Shown in pieces: positions 1 through 9,231 of a stretch of 64,000 bases of DNA. Positions within the stretch are counted from its first letter, which is position 1, and the number at the start of each line of letters is the position of its first letter. Both the position numbers and the translations under genes were made by a program. The notes under the pieces were generated by a model, which worked only from the letters and a program-made list of their open reading frames with translations, searched no databases and was not told the origin of the DNA. This DNA is from Desulfopila sp. IMCC35008 (GTDB lineage: Bacteria; Desulfobacterota; Desulfobulbia; Desulfobulbales; Desulfocapsaceae). The DNA lies in the NCBI RefSeq assembly GCF_010646885.2, contig NZ_CP050700.1, positions 5,152,001-5,216,000 on the forward strand, read 5' to 3'.

Positions 1-485
1 TTCGACTCACTATAGCTCCCGGAACGTCGGGTTGACAGTGAGTCTGCATAGCTGCTCACCGGTTCACGTTCGCCAGCAATACGCCGGAACTTACGACAAA
101 TCTTACAGGTTATAAAAACCACAAAGTCCATGTAGAGATCGGGGTTTTCAGAGCGCATAGCAGACATTGTAGCATCGTTGAAAATGCCAACTTCAACCTC
201 TCCGTTCGCCTGTATATCCCTCACCCGTGTTTCACCATCGAAAAAACCGATCTCACCAAAGAACTCCCCTTCACCGATAAGCGCAACGGTAATTCTGGTA
301 TCATTCTGGTCCATGTAACTCACTTCGACAGTACCGTGCAGTACATAATAAAAAGCCAGGGGGTCCTCTGAGGGAGAAAGGATTCTGTCACCTGCAGCAA
401 AAGAGCAGGGATTACTGTACGGAATGGCTTGATCCAATAACTGCTGTTGTGCTTCACTTTTTAACTGTAAAAAACCTTCTGTCAT
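1..485 (-). CDS. Cyclic nucleotide-binding (Crp-type sensor) domain protein, C-terminus cut by window edge
   Basis: Reading the minus strand from the ATG at 483-485 gives 161 uninterrupted codons running off the left edge. The fold is a cyclic nucleotide-binding beta-roll: the phosphate-binding-cassette-like sequence FGEIGFF lies at residues 76-82 and is followed by the conserved Arg of an R-x-R-D stretch near residue 87. The preceding VLHGTVEV strand is typical of the family. The basic segment after residue 130 could lead to a DNA-binding or other effector domain outside the window, so I cannot say whether this is a Crp/Fnr regulator or a stand-alone sensor. The next gene upstream (FadL-type porin) is on the same strand and 147 bases away. 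Confidence 0.8.
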   Translation of the reverse strand, partial: MTEGFLQLKSEAQQQLLDQAIPYSNPCSFAAGDRILSPSEDPLAFYYVLHGTVEVSYMDQNDTRITVALIGEGEFFGEIGFFDGETRVRDIQANGEVEVGIFNDATMSAMRSENPDLYMDFVVFITCKICRKFRRIAGEREPVSSYADSLSTRRSGSYSES

Positions 486-632
486 GGCACTCACCAATAA
501 GGACGTCAAATTGATAAAAAAAGTAGGGCAGCAGATTTTCACGATTGGCCAGGAGAGCCGACTTGCTCTATGTGAAGTGCAACTTCTATTCAGTGCTCTA
601 AACGACCTTCTTTTTCACGAAACAGATGATAC

Positions 633-1892
633 CTACCAGCTAAAGACCGCACCAACATTTACGGCGTGGGCTCCACCATCCTCAAACCTGCCTTCGATCC
701 CCGGTAGCCCGGCAACAGGCTCCCCGGTTACTGTTTTAGAAGTCGTATAATAGAACATGTAAGAGACACCTATTTTGACTCGATCCGAAACTGCATAACG
801 GACTCCGGCTGAATACATATAGCCGTCGGAGTCGGGTAATTCAAAACCAAGGGTCTCTTCCCTAACCGGAGTTTCATCTATGGCAAAACCAAAAGTTGCC
901 TGCCACACGGCATTGATCTCCCAGGTAAGTCCGAAACGAAAGGCATCACTGTCACTCCAGTCCTTTACAAGAGGGCGGTCAAAGGCGTCAAACGGTGTTC
1001 CGAGAAAGGATTGATCGTATTGAAAATCAAACGATTCAACAGCGGACCAAAACGTACGATTCCAGGTAATTTCGAATGTCAGGTTCTCCCAGGCATACGA
1101 CGTGGCCAGGCTGAAGACCGCCGGTAAAGGTACATCAAGGTAGCCAGGCCCGGAATAACCCATTACTGTTGTCCCGTCTACCGCAGCATTCAAAACAGCA
1201 TCACCCTCCAATCCCAGATCCACTTCGGAACGATATGTTGCGCTGAGCCGCCAGGGCGGTGACGGTGAATAGGTCGCCGCCAGGTTGTATCCCAAGCAAA
1301 AATCATCCCCTTCAAGCTCACGGCTCAGGCCGGGCACACCGTTTACGACCTCTCCCTCGCTGTAAATCAGTCGCCCCCCCCCTCCAACACTGAACAGGGG
1401 AGACACGGCATACGAAAAAGAAGGATTTGCCTCTATCACATCAAGTGAAAACTTCCGGGCTGTTGCTGCGGGGTAGGGTTGAGACCATTGCTTTGCCAGG
1501 CCATAGGGATAGGTAAGAGAGAACCCGAACCGTACCCTGCTATACTTTTTTGAGACCAGGTGTAACTGTGGCAGATAAAACATCTCTGAATCGGAACTGC
1601 CATCCATCATGGCCGTACGATTATCTGTATAGCTGATAGAGGGCAGATGGAGCATGGTCAGACTTGTCTCCATCTGCCATAACTCATCAAGAAAGCTCAT
1701 ATTAGCCGGATTATAATATGATGCCTCAGGTCCCGGGGTATTGGCCACCGTGGCCCCTGCAATACCGACGGCCCGCAACGACTGATTTGGAATCTGGTAG
1801 CCCGCTGCCCTGCCATGAGACGGAAACACCAAGGAGAGAAAAAACACTGAAAAAAGAATTTTCACATCAACATTTTGATCAAATCTATCCAT
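633..1892 (-). CDS. FadL/TodX-family outer membrane transport protein
   Basis: This 419-residue protein has an N-terminal signal peptide (hydrophobic residues 11-24, cleavage probably after GRAA near residue 30). The mature N-terminus, GYQIPNQSLRA followed by GxAGAxVA, leads into the YYNPANMS motif at residues 59-66. That pattern is typical of the FadL family, whose N-terminal hatch plugs the barrel. The rest alternates short amphipathic strands with aromatic ends and finishes in a terminal Phe-Ser-Trp, as outer membrane barrels do. FadL proteins admit long-chain fatty acids or hydrophobic aromatics; the substrate here is unknown. A GAAGGGA ribosome site sits ahead of the ATG. The length is normal for the family. 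Confidence 0.88.
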   Translation of the reverse strand: MDRFDQNVDVKILFSVFFLSLVFPSHGRAAGYQIPNQSLRAVGIAGATVANTPGPEASYYNPANMSFLDELWQMETSLTMLHLPSISYTDNRTAMMDGSSDSEMFYLPQLHLVSKKYSRVRFGFSLTYPYGLAKQWSQPYPAATARKFSLDVIEANPSFSYAVSPLFSVGGGGRLIYSEGEVVNGVPGLSRELEGDDFCLGYNLAATYSPSPPWRLSATYRSEVDLGLEGDAVLNAAVDGTTVMGYSGPGYLDVPLPAVFSLATSYAWENLTFEITWNRTFWSAVESFDFQYDQSFLGTPFDAFDRPLVKDWSDSDAFRFGLTWEINAVWQATFGFAIDETPVREETLGFELPDSDGYMYSAGVRYAVSDRVKIGVSYMFYYTTSKTVTGEPVAGLPGIEGRFEDGGAHAVNVGAVFSW

Positions 1893-2171
1893 AACAGCGA
1901 TCCCTTCGTTAAGGTTTGCAGTTTCAACAGATTTTTCAAATAACAGCTATATAATCAGGTTATCAATTTTATTATGCGTCAGGAATTATGAATTAACAAG
2001 AAGATAGTATTCTGTATACTCTAACTATTTTGGTCTGAATTTGAAAAAACCGGAGATCATCCGGGATGGCTGGCTGAAGACAACTATAAATATTTCTTAT
2101 TGACTGCATCATCATGATTGGTATCCTAATAAACATAACCCTTAAATAGTTTCTTCTATTCGCGGTCAGAT

Positions 2172-3326
2172 ATGGCACAGACAGATGCAGCTCAAACGAC
2201 ACGACGCCTCGGTGTCCTGATTGGTGGTTCCGGCCTGGTTGGCGGTACAATTGTCAACTATTTTAAATCCCGTACAACTGCCCCCATCGATATTCTGGCA
2301 CCTAGCAGCAAAAAGCTCTCCATCCGTGAACCAGCCGATATCAAGAGCTACCTGACAACAGTCAAACCGGATTTCATTATTAATACGGCTATTGCCAATA
2401 TCGATTCAGACAGCCAGATGTCCTATGAAATAAACTATTCCGGGCCGATCAACCTGGCCATGACGGCCGCCGAGCTGAACATTCCATACATCCACCTCAG
2501 TTCTGCGGCAACACTGAAAACCGGTCAAAACATCGATGAGACCCAAACCCGGGAATTCAGTCACAAAATGAGCAACTACGCAAAAACCAAGCTCATGACG
2601 GAAAAAACCCTGGAATATCTCCACAAAAAGGCGGGACTGGACTACAGCTGTATTCGACTGTCCGTGGTCTATGGCAACCATGACCACAAGATTCAGGGCT
2701 TTCATAGAATGCTATTCTCCATCGCCGACGAATCTATGCCCTTTCTATTCACCTCAAAAGGGGTACACCATTCCTACTCCAATTGTCGTAAACTGCCCTA
2801 TTTTATTCATCATATGATCGACAACCGGCAAGAGTTCTCAGGACAGACCTACAATTTTGCCGATCGGTTACATGTCAACCTTCCTGACCTCATCCTGACG
2901 ATCAAATCGTACCTTCAGCTCCGTCGGCCCTATGAGATTTACGTCCCGTACCAGATGGCCAACATTGGGAAACGTTGTACCTCTGCCCTGCTTCGCGTCA
3001 TGCGCAACTTCGGATTGAAAGCAAACCTGCCCCCGGAGCTCATTTTTATACGGAACTTTTATACCACCCAGACCCTGAACACCGATAAACTACAGGGATC
3101 AAGTTTCGAAGATCCGATGCCGAATGAAACAGTCTATACCCGCATGCCTGATATGGTTATCTATTACCTCACCCGCTGGAGTCAGCAGAACCTGATAACC
3201 ACCTATGACGAAGAAATCCGCTCTGACGGTACTTTCGAACAAGACTTCAAGCATCGTCCGGAAATCTTGTTGGAACAGATGCATAAATCAATCTCAGCAG
3301 GAACAAGCAATACCGAAATCAAGTAA
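2172..3326 (+). CDS. Extended SDR / RmlD-like NAD(P)-dependent sugar-nucleotide epimerase-reductase
   Basis: The Rossmann glycine motif GGSGLVGG is at residues 18-25 and the catalytic Tyr-x3-Lys pair (YAKTK) is at residues 136-140, as in extended short-chain dehydrogenases. The internal layout (PDFIINTAIA, the aspartate-rich loop, then SSAAT with the catalytic Ser/Thr) is closest to dTDP-4-dehydrorhamnose reductase (RmlD)-like enzymes. At 384 residues it is about 80-100 residues longer than RmlD; the C-terminal extension from about residue 290 is unfamiliar. No other polysaccharide genes are adjacent, so the substrate cannot be inferred. The gene is convergent with the lactate permease, with 82 bases between their ends. 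Confidence 0.75.
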   Translation: MAQTDAAQTTRRLGVLIGGSGLVGGTIVNYFKSRTTAPIDILAPSSKKLSIREPADIKSYLTTVKPDFIINTAIANIDSDSQMSYEINYSGPINLAMTAAELNIPYIHLSSAATLKTGQNIDETQTREFSHKMSNYAKTKLMTEKTLEYLHKKAGLDYSCIRLSVVYGNHDHKIQGFHRMLFSIADESMPFLFTSKGVHHSYSNCRKLPYFIHHMIDNRQEFSGQTYNFADRLHVNLPDLILTIKSYLQLRRPYEIYVPYQMANIGKRCTSALLRVMRNFGLKANLPPELIFIRNFYTTQTLNTDKLQGSSFEDPMPNETVYTRMPDMVIYYLTRWSQQNLITTYDEEIRSDGTFEQDFKHRPEILLEQMHKSISAGTSNTEIK

Positions 3327-3408
3327 TTTCCATCCTGAACCTCCGAGTTCTGTTTAAAATAGAGGCGCAACACTGAGATTGGAAAGAAGGGTAATTTTAT
3401 GACGGTTA

Positions 3409-5106
3409 CTAAAAAAGTGCGAGGAGCAGCACAGTCATTAATCCAGCCATAATGCCATAGAGCAGAAAAGGAATAGCGTTCATCCGCAAGATAGTCCCCT
3501 CCCTGCCATACAGTCCCACAACTGCACAAACGGCCACAATATTATGAATACAGACCATATTGCCCATTGCTCCACCCACCACCTGGGAGGCAACGATGAT
3601 ATCCCGCTTGAAACCCAAAACCTCAGCCACTCCCCATTGAAATTCAGCCAGCAGCAGGTTTGAGACTGTATTCGAACCTGTTATAAAGGAACCGATACCG
3701 CCGATAAACGCTGCTACCATCGGCCACCCCCTGCCGACCAGATCTGCCACGGCCCCAGCCATCGCCAATGGCATAGAAGGATAACTATTGGGATTGAGAA
3801 CCTTATCCTCAATGCCTGTACCGCGGAAAATGGAAACGATTGAAACGGCAAACACGAGCGCGACAGCCGGTTTTATCATACTGTGCATGGATTTTCGCCA
3901 GGCAGCGGCAGCAGTTTTCAATGACATCCTGTGCAGTGGAATAGTAAGCAAGGCAACCAGGGTGAATGGAATGACCCCTGGCAGATAGAGATAGGGTATA
4001 TCAGCGTTCACACCTGAAAACCCAAGGATATCCTCAAACCTCAGCTTTTGAGCTGCCAGAATTCCCTTCAGGCCCAGTACGGGTAACCGTGTCAAGACCA
4101 GCAAAATTCCTATAAGACCATACGGCAACCAAGCCCGGAACTGACTCATTGTTGCCTGTGGCCGTGCTGCATCAGCAGGGGATATCGTTCCTGTCCAATC
4201 ACTCTCCCACTTCTCACGCCGTCCGAATGAAAACTGCTCAGCAGGCCGGGCTATGCCTTTTCTGGCAGCCCAGGTCGTCACGGCCAAACCGATGAGGGCG
4301 CCGATAAGGGAAGGAAACTCGGGACCAAATAAAAATGCCAGCAGCAGATATGGCGCAAGGAAGGAGAGAGACGCCAAAAGTGAAAACTTCCACACCGCAA
4401 ACCCCTCACGCCAGGATCGACCTGGCCCGAAATAACGGGTCAGGAATCCGCACATAAAAATTGGCAAAACGAAGCCAATTGGCGTGTGAATAATAGCCAC
4501 CCATTGGCCTATCAGGGCATTAAAGCCATCTACCGACGAGAACCCGAGTTCAGACTGGCCGGATGCCACCGCCTGGAGAACAAGATCTTTAAGGTATTTC
4601 AACCCCATAATAATTGGCGTTCCTACTGCCGCATACGGAACCGGAATGGTATTCATCACCAGACAGACAAGAGCAGCGGCAAGAGGGGGAAAACCAAGTA
4701 AAAGCAGGAGCGGTGCCGCAAGAGCGGCCGGTGTACCGAATCCCGCCGCCCCTTCGATAAACGCCCCGAATAAAAAGGCAATTATAATAAGCTGGATTCG
4801 CGGATCCGGACTTATCGAACGAAACCCGGTCTGGATTGTCTCCATGCCTCCACTCGCGGTCAGGGTATGCAACAGCAGGATTGCCCCAAAGACGATTATC
4901 AGTAAATTTACAGCAACAACTGTTCCCTGTAAACTCAGGGCAACGATATACAATGGGGACGTCTGCCAGACAAACAGGGCCGCCAATACAGCAGTTCCCC
5001 AGGCCATGGGCATCGCCACGGTAGCTGGTTTTCTCAAAACAACCATCAGGACCAGGGCGGTGATGATAGGCAGACAGGCAATACAAGCTAAAATGGATAA
5101 AGACAT
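3409..5106 (-). CDS. lldP: L-lactate permease (LldP/LctP family)
   Basis: This is a polytopic inner membrane protein of 565 residues, the usual family length, with 12 or more hydrophobic segments. The GAFIEGAAGFGTPAALAAPLL signature is characteristic of lactate permeases, and a second conserved block (GSFITGSNTVSNLLLAEFQ) lies near the C-terminus. LldP imports lactate or glycolate with protons, consistent with lactate as an electron donor. I chose the ATG at 5104-5106, which has an AGAGGAC ribosome site, over the in-frame start 51 bases upstream, which would add a charged, non-family N-terminus. A perfect 16-bp inverted repeat lies about 90 bases upstream. The gene has no lactate dehydrogenase neighbour here. 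Confidence 0.93.
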   Translation of the reverse strand: MSLSILACIACLPIITALVLMVVLRKPATVAMPMAWGTAVLAALFVWQTSPLYIVALSLQGTVVAVNLLIIVFGAILLLHTLTASGGMETIQTGFRSISPDPRIQLIIIAFLFGAFIEGAAGFGTPAALAAPLLLLLGFPPLAAALVCLVMNTIPVPYAAVGTPIIMGLKYLKDLVLQAVASGQSELGFSSVDGFNALIGQWVAIIHTPIGFVLPIFMCGFLTRYFGPGRSWREGFAVWKFSLLASLSFLAPYLLLAFLFGPEFPSLIGALIGLAVTTWAARKGIARPAEQFSFGRREKWESDWTGTISPADAARPQATMSQFRAWLPYGLIGILLVLTRLPVLGLKGILAAQKLRFEDILGFSGVNADIPYLYLPGVIPFTLVALLTIPLHRMSLKTAAAAWRKSMHSMIKPAVALVFAVSIVSIFRGTGIEDKVLNPNSYPSMPLAMAGAVADLVGRGWPMVAAFIGGIGSFITGSNTVSNLLLAEFQWGVAEVLGFKRDIIVASQVVGGAMGNMVCIHNIVAVCAVVGLYGREGTILRMNAIPFLLYGIMAGLMTVLLLALF

Positions 5107-5197
5107 TATTGTCCTCTTTTCTTCACCCCGCTCGTTGTGATCTCTTTTCAGGAACAACCAGCGAGTAGTTAATAGATTTCCTTAACAACTACTTACG

Positions 5198-5249
5198 CTA
5201 CTCATCATACCAGCAAAACAGCACTATTGACAACTGGTATGATGAGTAG
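5198..5249. promoter_or_regulatory. Perfect 16-bp inverted repeat upstream of lldP, candidate operator
   Basis: CTACTCATCATACCAG at 5198-5213 is repeated as its exact reverse complement at 5234-5249, with a 20-base AT-rich spacer. It lies about 90 bases upstream of the lldP start and about 170 bases upstream of the divergent small membrane protein. Each arm contains a TGGTATGAT-type half-site resembling those bound by FadR-subfamily GntR regulators such as LldR or PdhR. That reading is inference; the symmetry could also form a transcript hairpin. The 315-base gap between lldP and the next gene holds nothing else recognised. Confidence 0.5.
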
Positions 5250-5421
5250 TATGTGTGATTTTAATGTAACTCTAATAATCACTGGTATTTTCAGTAAACC
5301 AGAGAGTATTATTCAATAAAGAGTTCAGGTTACTTTATCAGGAAAATAGGGATTTCTGCACCTTCCAGCCGTAATCCAGCAATTTTTCACAGATGGAAGC
5401 CGCAACAAAAAGGAGGAACAT

Positions 5422-5805
5422 ATGAGTCAACAAAAACGAACCGCACCCGAGTTAGACTGGCATATCCTATTCCTCGGACGCATCTACTCATTCACAGGCT
5501 GGCTCGGCCTGGTAGGTGGCGGCTTTCTCCTTCTCTCCCTTGTAAATACCCAACCCCAGACAACACAGGTGCAGACGCAGGTCTTCGGTATGCATCCTTC
5601 GCTCTCGGCTTTTTTACTTACTTGCTGGTCCATGCTGTTGTTAGGATTTTCCAAGGACATCCGGGGACAACAACGCTGGACAACAGGAATCGCAGGCTGG
5701 TTAATCGGCGCATTCCACCTGATATCGGTCCCCATCGGCACAGCGATAGGGACCTACACTCTCTGGATACTGGCGCGACAACAGTACCTGGCACGGAACA
5801 GCTAA
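5422..5805 (+). CDS. Small three-helix membrane protein of unknown function
   Basis: This 127-residue protein is preceded by an excellent ribosome site (AAAAGGAGG, 8 bases before the ATG), so translation is very likely. It has about three hydrophobic segments: residues 23-42, residues 58-76, and residues 92-118 as a long or paired helix. A Gln/Thr-rich external loop (TQPQTTQVQTQ) lies between the first two. I do not recognise a family. The gene is divergent from the lactate permease across a region holding a strong inverted repeat, so co-regulation is possible. It is convergent with the EFR1 ferrodoxin, with 20 bases between the stop codons. Confidence 0.7.
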   Translation: MSQQKRTAPELDWHILFLGRIYSFTGWLGLVGGGFLLLSLVNTQPQTTQVQTQVFGMHPSLSAFLLTCWSMLLLGFSKDIRGQQRWTTGIAGWLIGAFHLISVPIGTAIGTYTLWILARQQYLARNS

Positions 5806-5825
5806 ACTGACTTGAGCCAGTCACC

Positions 5826-6623
5826 TCATAGCGTAAAGAGCGCCGGCTCTTTACGCTCCTTGCAGTTTTCATGCAACCAGACGACCTTTTCCATTATAGG
5901 CGGGGCGGTGAGGCTCACCGCTTCTTCCGGGCAACCCTTTATACAAGCACAACAAAGGATACAGAGATCAGCCGACATTATGATCTGGCCGGAGAGGGAA
6001 ATTGCCCCGGCAGGACAGGTTGAGATGCAGGTTTCGCAGAGGGTGCATTTCTCCTCGTCCACTTGCACAGTGAACGGCAGGTTCATCATCCCTTCCTTAT
6101 AAGGTTTATCACCGGGAACATCCAGATGCCCACGTCCTTTTTCCGCCAGGCCCTTTACATTGTCGCGAATCTGTTGGGCAAATTTCCGGGCAATCTTCAA
6201 ATCATCCTCATCCGGCCGTCCCGCTGCAATCGGCAATTCACCGGTCGAAAAGGAGTGTTCTCCGATAAAGGCACATCCGGCAACAACCCTAAAACCATGC
6301 TCTAGAGCCATGTTCCTGAGTTCAAGCAGTGCATCCTCATACTCGCGATTGCCGTAGACAACTGTAACCACCATACTGGCCCCGTTGCCTTGAAGTCCTT
6401 CCAACCTTTCTACAGCCAGGGCGGGAACCCTGCCAGCATAAACCGGCACACCCACAAACACCAGGTCCCCTGTAGACAAGTCCTGGGGCAAGGTATACTC
6501 TGGATAGGTCAAATCAAAGCAAGGAGCTTTGGAGCCGAAATATTCACGGCTCATCTCCGTCACTACCGTTTTTGTAGTTCCGGTAGGTGAAAAATACAAG
6601 GTCTGCACGCGATCTATCTTCAT
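5826..6623 (-). CDS. EFR1-type flavodoxin/ferredoxin fusion protein
   Basis: The N-terminal flavodoxin-like domain has the phosphate-binding loop FSPTGTTK at residues 11-18 and a flavin-contact region (VPVYAGRVP) at about 59-67. The C-terminal domain is a 2[4Fe-4S] ferredoxin: Cys193, 196, 199 and 203, then Cys221, 224, 227 and 231. This flavodoxin-first arrangement in about 265 residues defines EFR1-family ferrodoxins, common in anaerobes, where they presumably move electrons between flavin and iron-sulfur partners. The exact partners are unknown. A GTGAGG ribosome site precedes the ATG. The upstream 339-base gap separates it from a decayed kinase gene on the other strand. Confidence 0.87.
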   Translation of the reverse strand: MKIDRVQTLYFSPTGTTKTVVTEMSREYFGSKAPCFDLTYPEYTLPQDLSTGDLVFVGVPVYAGRVPALAVERLEGLQGNGASMVVTVVYGNREYEDALLELRNMALEHGFRVVAGCAFIGEHSFSTGELPIAAGRPDEDDLKIARKFAQQIRDNVKGLAEKGRGHLDVPGDKPYKEGMMNLPFTVQVDEEKCTLCETCISTCPAGAISLSGQIIMSADLCILCCACIKGCPEEAVSLTAPPIMEKVVWLHENCKERKEPALFTL

Positions 6624-6962
6624 ATCACAACCTCACTGTTGAATGACGTTTTGTTTCTCCTATCACATATGTTGCCCAATACATATACCATGAACATAAC
6701 CTCGAAAAACAATTATAAAGCAAGGGCTCGTCATGAAGGGACAATACGTTGAGACAGGTAGCGCCTCCAATCACAATCCCCGTAATTATAGAATTTACCA
6801 CTTTTATTTTCTCACTTCATCAGGACAAGCGCTATGACGCGATGAAGTTATATATGTTTTCAGACATTTATTATCCCAGGTTATAGAAAAATGACGTAGG
6901 AAATGATCTAATGATAAAATGATGCTGAAACCATCTAAAATAAAAACATCTGCACTGAAAAA
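6624..6962. other. Intergenic region between divergent EFR1 gene and kinase pseudogene
   Basis: No gene is supported in these 339 bases. It is AT-rich and contains an 8-bp inverted repeat (ACTTCATC at 6814-6821, GATGAAGT at 6841-6848) that could be an operator or a small hairpin. No convincing consensus promoter was identified by eye. Confidence 0.4.
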
Positions 6963-8979
6963 ATGGATCCAACCAGCAATAATAAAACCGATTCAGCACC
7001 ACAATCAATATACAACCACCTCTCACTTAAGGCCAAACGGGTATTCTATGTCCTGCCTATTGTCATGCTTGGCCTGCTCACACTGAGTTTCACCGCTTAT
7101 AAATACATCAATGATGTCATTGAACAGCAACTGGCTGACAGCATGCTGCACTCCGTTGGCAAAAGTGCTGAAAGCATTAACAGGTGGCTATCGACCATCA
7201 TGATAGAACCTGAAACCATTGCAACCACAACTGCTGCGACACAAATCACACCACCACTCATTTCCAGGACCACCGGTATTCCAACCATTTACATAGTTTC
7301 ACCGATCCTTGACGAAACCAACAGGCCGCAGGGACTGGTCGGGGCCGGAATCTCTCTTCAATATATTCAAAAAATTGTCCAATAACTCAAAGCCGGCGAG
7401 ACAGGCTTTGGATTCATCATAGGGAAGGATGGTACGTATATTTACCACCCCGAACCGGACTTCGTTATGCGTAAAAAAATAAGGGATATCGATTCTGCAT
7501 CACAGGTCGATCTCGGCAAATTGATGACGGCAGGTGGCTCCGGCATGTTTCGCTATAACCAGTATGGTGAGAAGCTTGTTGCATTCTATCATGAGATCCC
7601 GATAACCAGTTGGGCCGTGGCATCTGTGCTCAACGAAAACGAGCTCTTTGCTCCCGCAATAAGGATGATGCGGGTTCTGTCGACTCTTACTGTACTCGTC
7701 ATTGTGGTGATCGGAACAGCGATACTGCTGATCATGCGTCACCTCACCCAACCCATTACACACACTCTCTGTCAGGGCAAAAGAGATCGCCGCAGGTAAC
7801 CTTGATGGTACAGCACTCGAGGTTACATCCCATGATGAAATCGGGACCCTATCCAAGGCCTTCAACACCATGGTCCACAATCTCAAGTTGACCCTGTCAG
7901 GCCTGAAGGAAAGTGAGCTGAACTATCGAAGTATCTTTGAAAATGCCATTGAGGGTATGCTGCAAACCTCCTATGACGGGAAAATCCTGAACGCCAATCC
8001 CGCCATGGCCAAAATACTTGGATATGATAATGTTGAAGCATTAATAAAAACCAATACTCATGTCCAGAAAATATACGCTGATGCTGCAGATCGGGAAACG
8101 GTTCTCTCGCGCTTACGGGAGTCCGGATCGATCCATGATTTTGAACTACGGCCTATACCAAAAACAATGAGAGAATCTGGCTTTCCTTAAGCGCTTTTCT
8201 GGTGCGTGATGCCAAAGGTAACCCGTTAAGAATTGAGAGCATGATTGCAGATATCAGCGACCGCAAACGTGGTGAGCGGGAACGGGAAGAACTGTTCGAC
8301 AGGCTTGCCCAATCACAAAAACTTGAGGCTGTTGGACAGCTGGCAGGTGGAGTGGCACACGATTTTAACAATATGCTCTCGGTAATTCTTGGACAGACCG
8401 AACTCGCCTTATTGAAATCACAACCAAGCGACGAATTCCACAGGTCTTTCACGGAAATTCGACAGTATATGGTATCATCAAACAAAACGGCGGGTTTATT
8501 ACATCTCCAGTAAGCCGGGTGAAGGCACAACTTTCAGAGTGTATTTCCCAAGACACAAGGAAGAGCCGGGAAAAGAGCTGCTGGAAACTCCTTTAGAGAA
8601 AGTTTCTATAGGTGTCAATACCGTACTACTGGTTGAAGATGAACCGCTGCTGTTGAATATTATCAGGGAAATGCTTGAAGAGATGGGTTGCGATGTCTTT
8701 GCCGTGGCATCCCCTCTTAAAGCTATTGAAGTAGCATCAGACCCCTCCTCTGCCATTGACCTCCTTCTGACAGACGTGGTAATGCCGGAAATGAACGGAA
8801 AAGAACTTGCCAACCGTATCAAAGCTCTCCGTCCTGAGACGAAATGTCTGTTCATGTCAGGATATACCGCTGATATCATCGCCCATAAAGGAGTACTTGA
8901 AGAAGGTCTGAATTGTATTAACAAACCATTTACGACCCAGAAACTGGCAATAAAAATACAGGAACTTATAGGAAGTTAA
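6963..8979 (+). pseudogene. Decayed hybrid sensor histidine kinase (Cache-HAMP-PAS-HisKA-[deleted CA]-REC)
   Basis: A single ancestral gene can be followed across several frames. A transmembrane helix and extracellular Cache-type domain (6963-7382) end at an in-frame TAA at 7383-7385. The same frame continues with LKAGETGFGFIIGKDGT and a second transmembrane segment. A frameshift near 7770-7780 leads into HAMP (AKEIAAGNLDG) and PAS sequence. Another shift near 8155 leads to HisKA (GGVAHDFNN). Near 8462 the sequence jumps from the phosphoacceptor helix directly to the end of the ATPase domain (VYGIIKQNGG), so about 130 residues including the N and G boxes are missing. One more shift near 8503 leads into an intact receiver domain (VLLVEDE, LLLTDVVMPEMNG, then MSGYTADI). 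The Cache domain also looks internally shortened. An intact relative lies at 57951-60419. Confidence 0.9.
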
Positions 8980-9068
8980 TACAACACAACTGTCTTTCCT
9001 GTAAGCAGGGCCGGGGCCTGACAGCGCAGCGGCTCGCTGCCGGGTAGGGTTCCACAATCCGATCTCTA

Positions 9069-9107
9069 GATTCGGCAAGGCAAAGATCACAAATGACTTG
9101 CCGAATC
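9069..9107. repeat. 11-bp perfect inverted repeat between kinase pseudogene and yhhQ
   Basis: GATTCGGCAAG at 9069-9079 is mirrored by CTTGCCGAATC at 9097-9107 with a 17-base spacer. It could form a stable hairpin, but there is no T run after it, so a rho-independent terminator is not well supported. It lies 90 bases upstream of the putative preQ1 riboswitch. Confidence 0.5.
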
Positions 9108-9189
9108 GAAATAATTCGTTATACTGGCGCCCTTTTCAGGGAAAACGAGGGAGATATCGATGTGTCTATCGCCTTCGTCAGGATTCATT

Positions 9190-9222
9190 TCGGGTTCCCT
9201 CACCCCGACAACCAAAAAGGAA
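9190..9222 (+). promoter_or_regulatory. Putative preQ1-I riboswitch upstream of yhhQ
   Basis: A compact H-type pseudoknot can be drawn. P1 pairs TCGGG (9190-9194) with CCCGA (9204-9208). The loop begins TTCC (9195-9198), and after an A-rich tail (CAACCAAAAA) the sequence GGAA (9219-9222) can pair back to that loop to make P2. This is the preQ1-I layout: a 5-bp GC-rich P1, loop nucleotides flanking a conserved C before the 3' P1 strand, an A-rich tail in the P1 groove, and P2 containing the Shine-Dalgarno. GGAA is the ribosome site of yhhQ, 9 bases before its ATG, so ligand binding should block translation. The downstream gene transports queuosine precursors, which fits. The covariation model (Rfam PreQ1) has not been run. 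Confidence 0.68.
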
Positions 9223-9231
9223 CATAAAACA

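Noticed and set aside
484..750. 88-codon plus-strand frame at the left end
   Set aside because: Starts inside the antisense cyclic nucleotide-binding gene and ends over the FadL 3' end; shadow.
1993..2250. 85-codon minus-strand frame between FadL and SDR genes
   Set aside because: Overlaps the SDR start in antisense, lacks a domain or ribosome site.
4646..5140. 164-codon plus-strand frame opposite lldP
   Set aside because: Shadow of the lactate permease; composition (Arg/Ala/Thr) is not protein-like.
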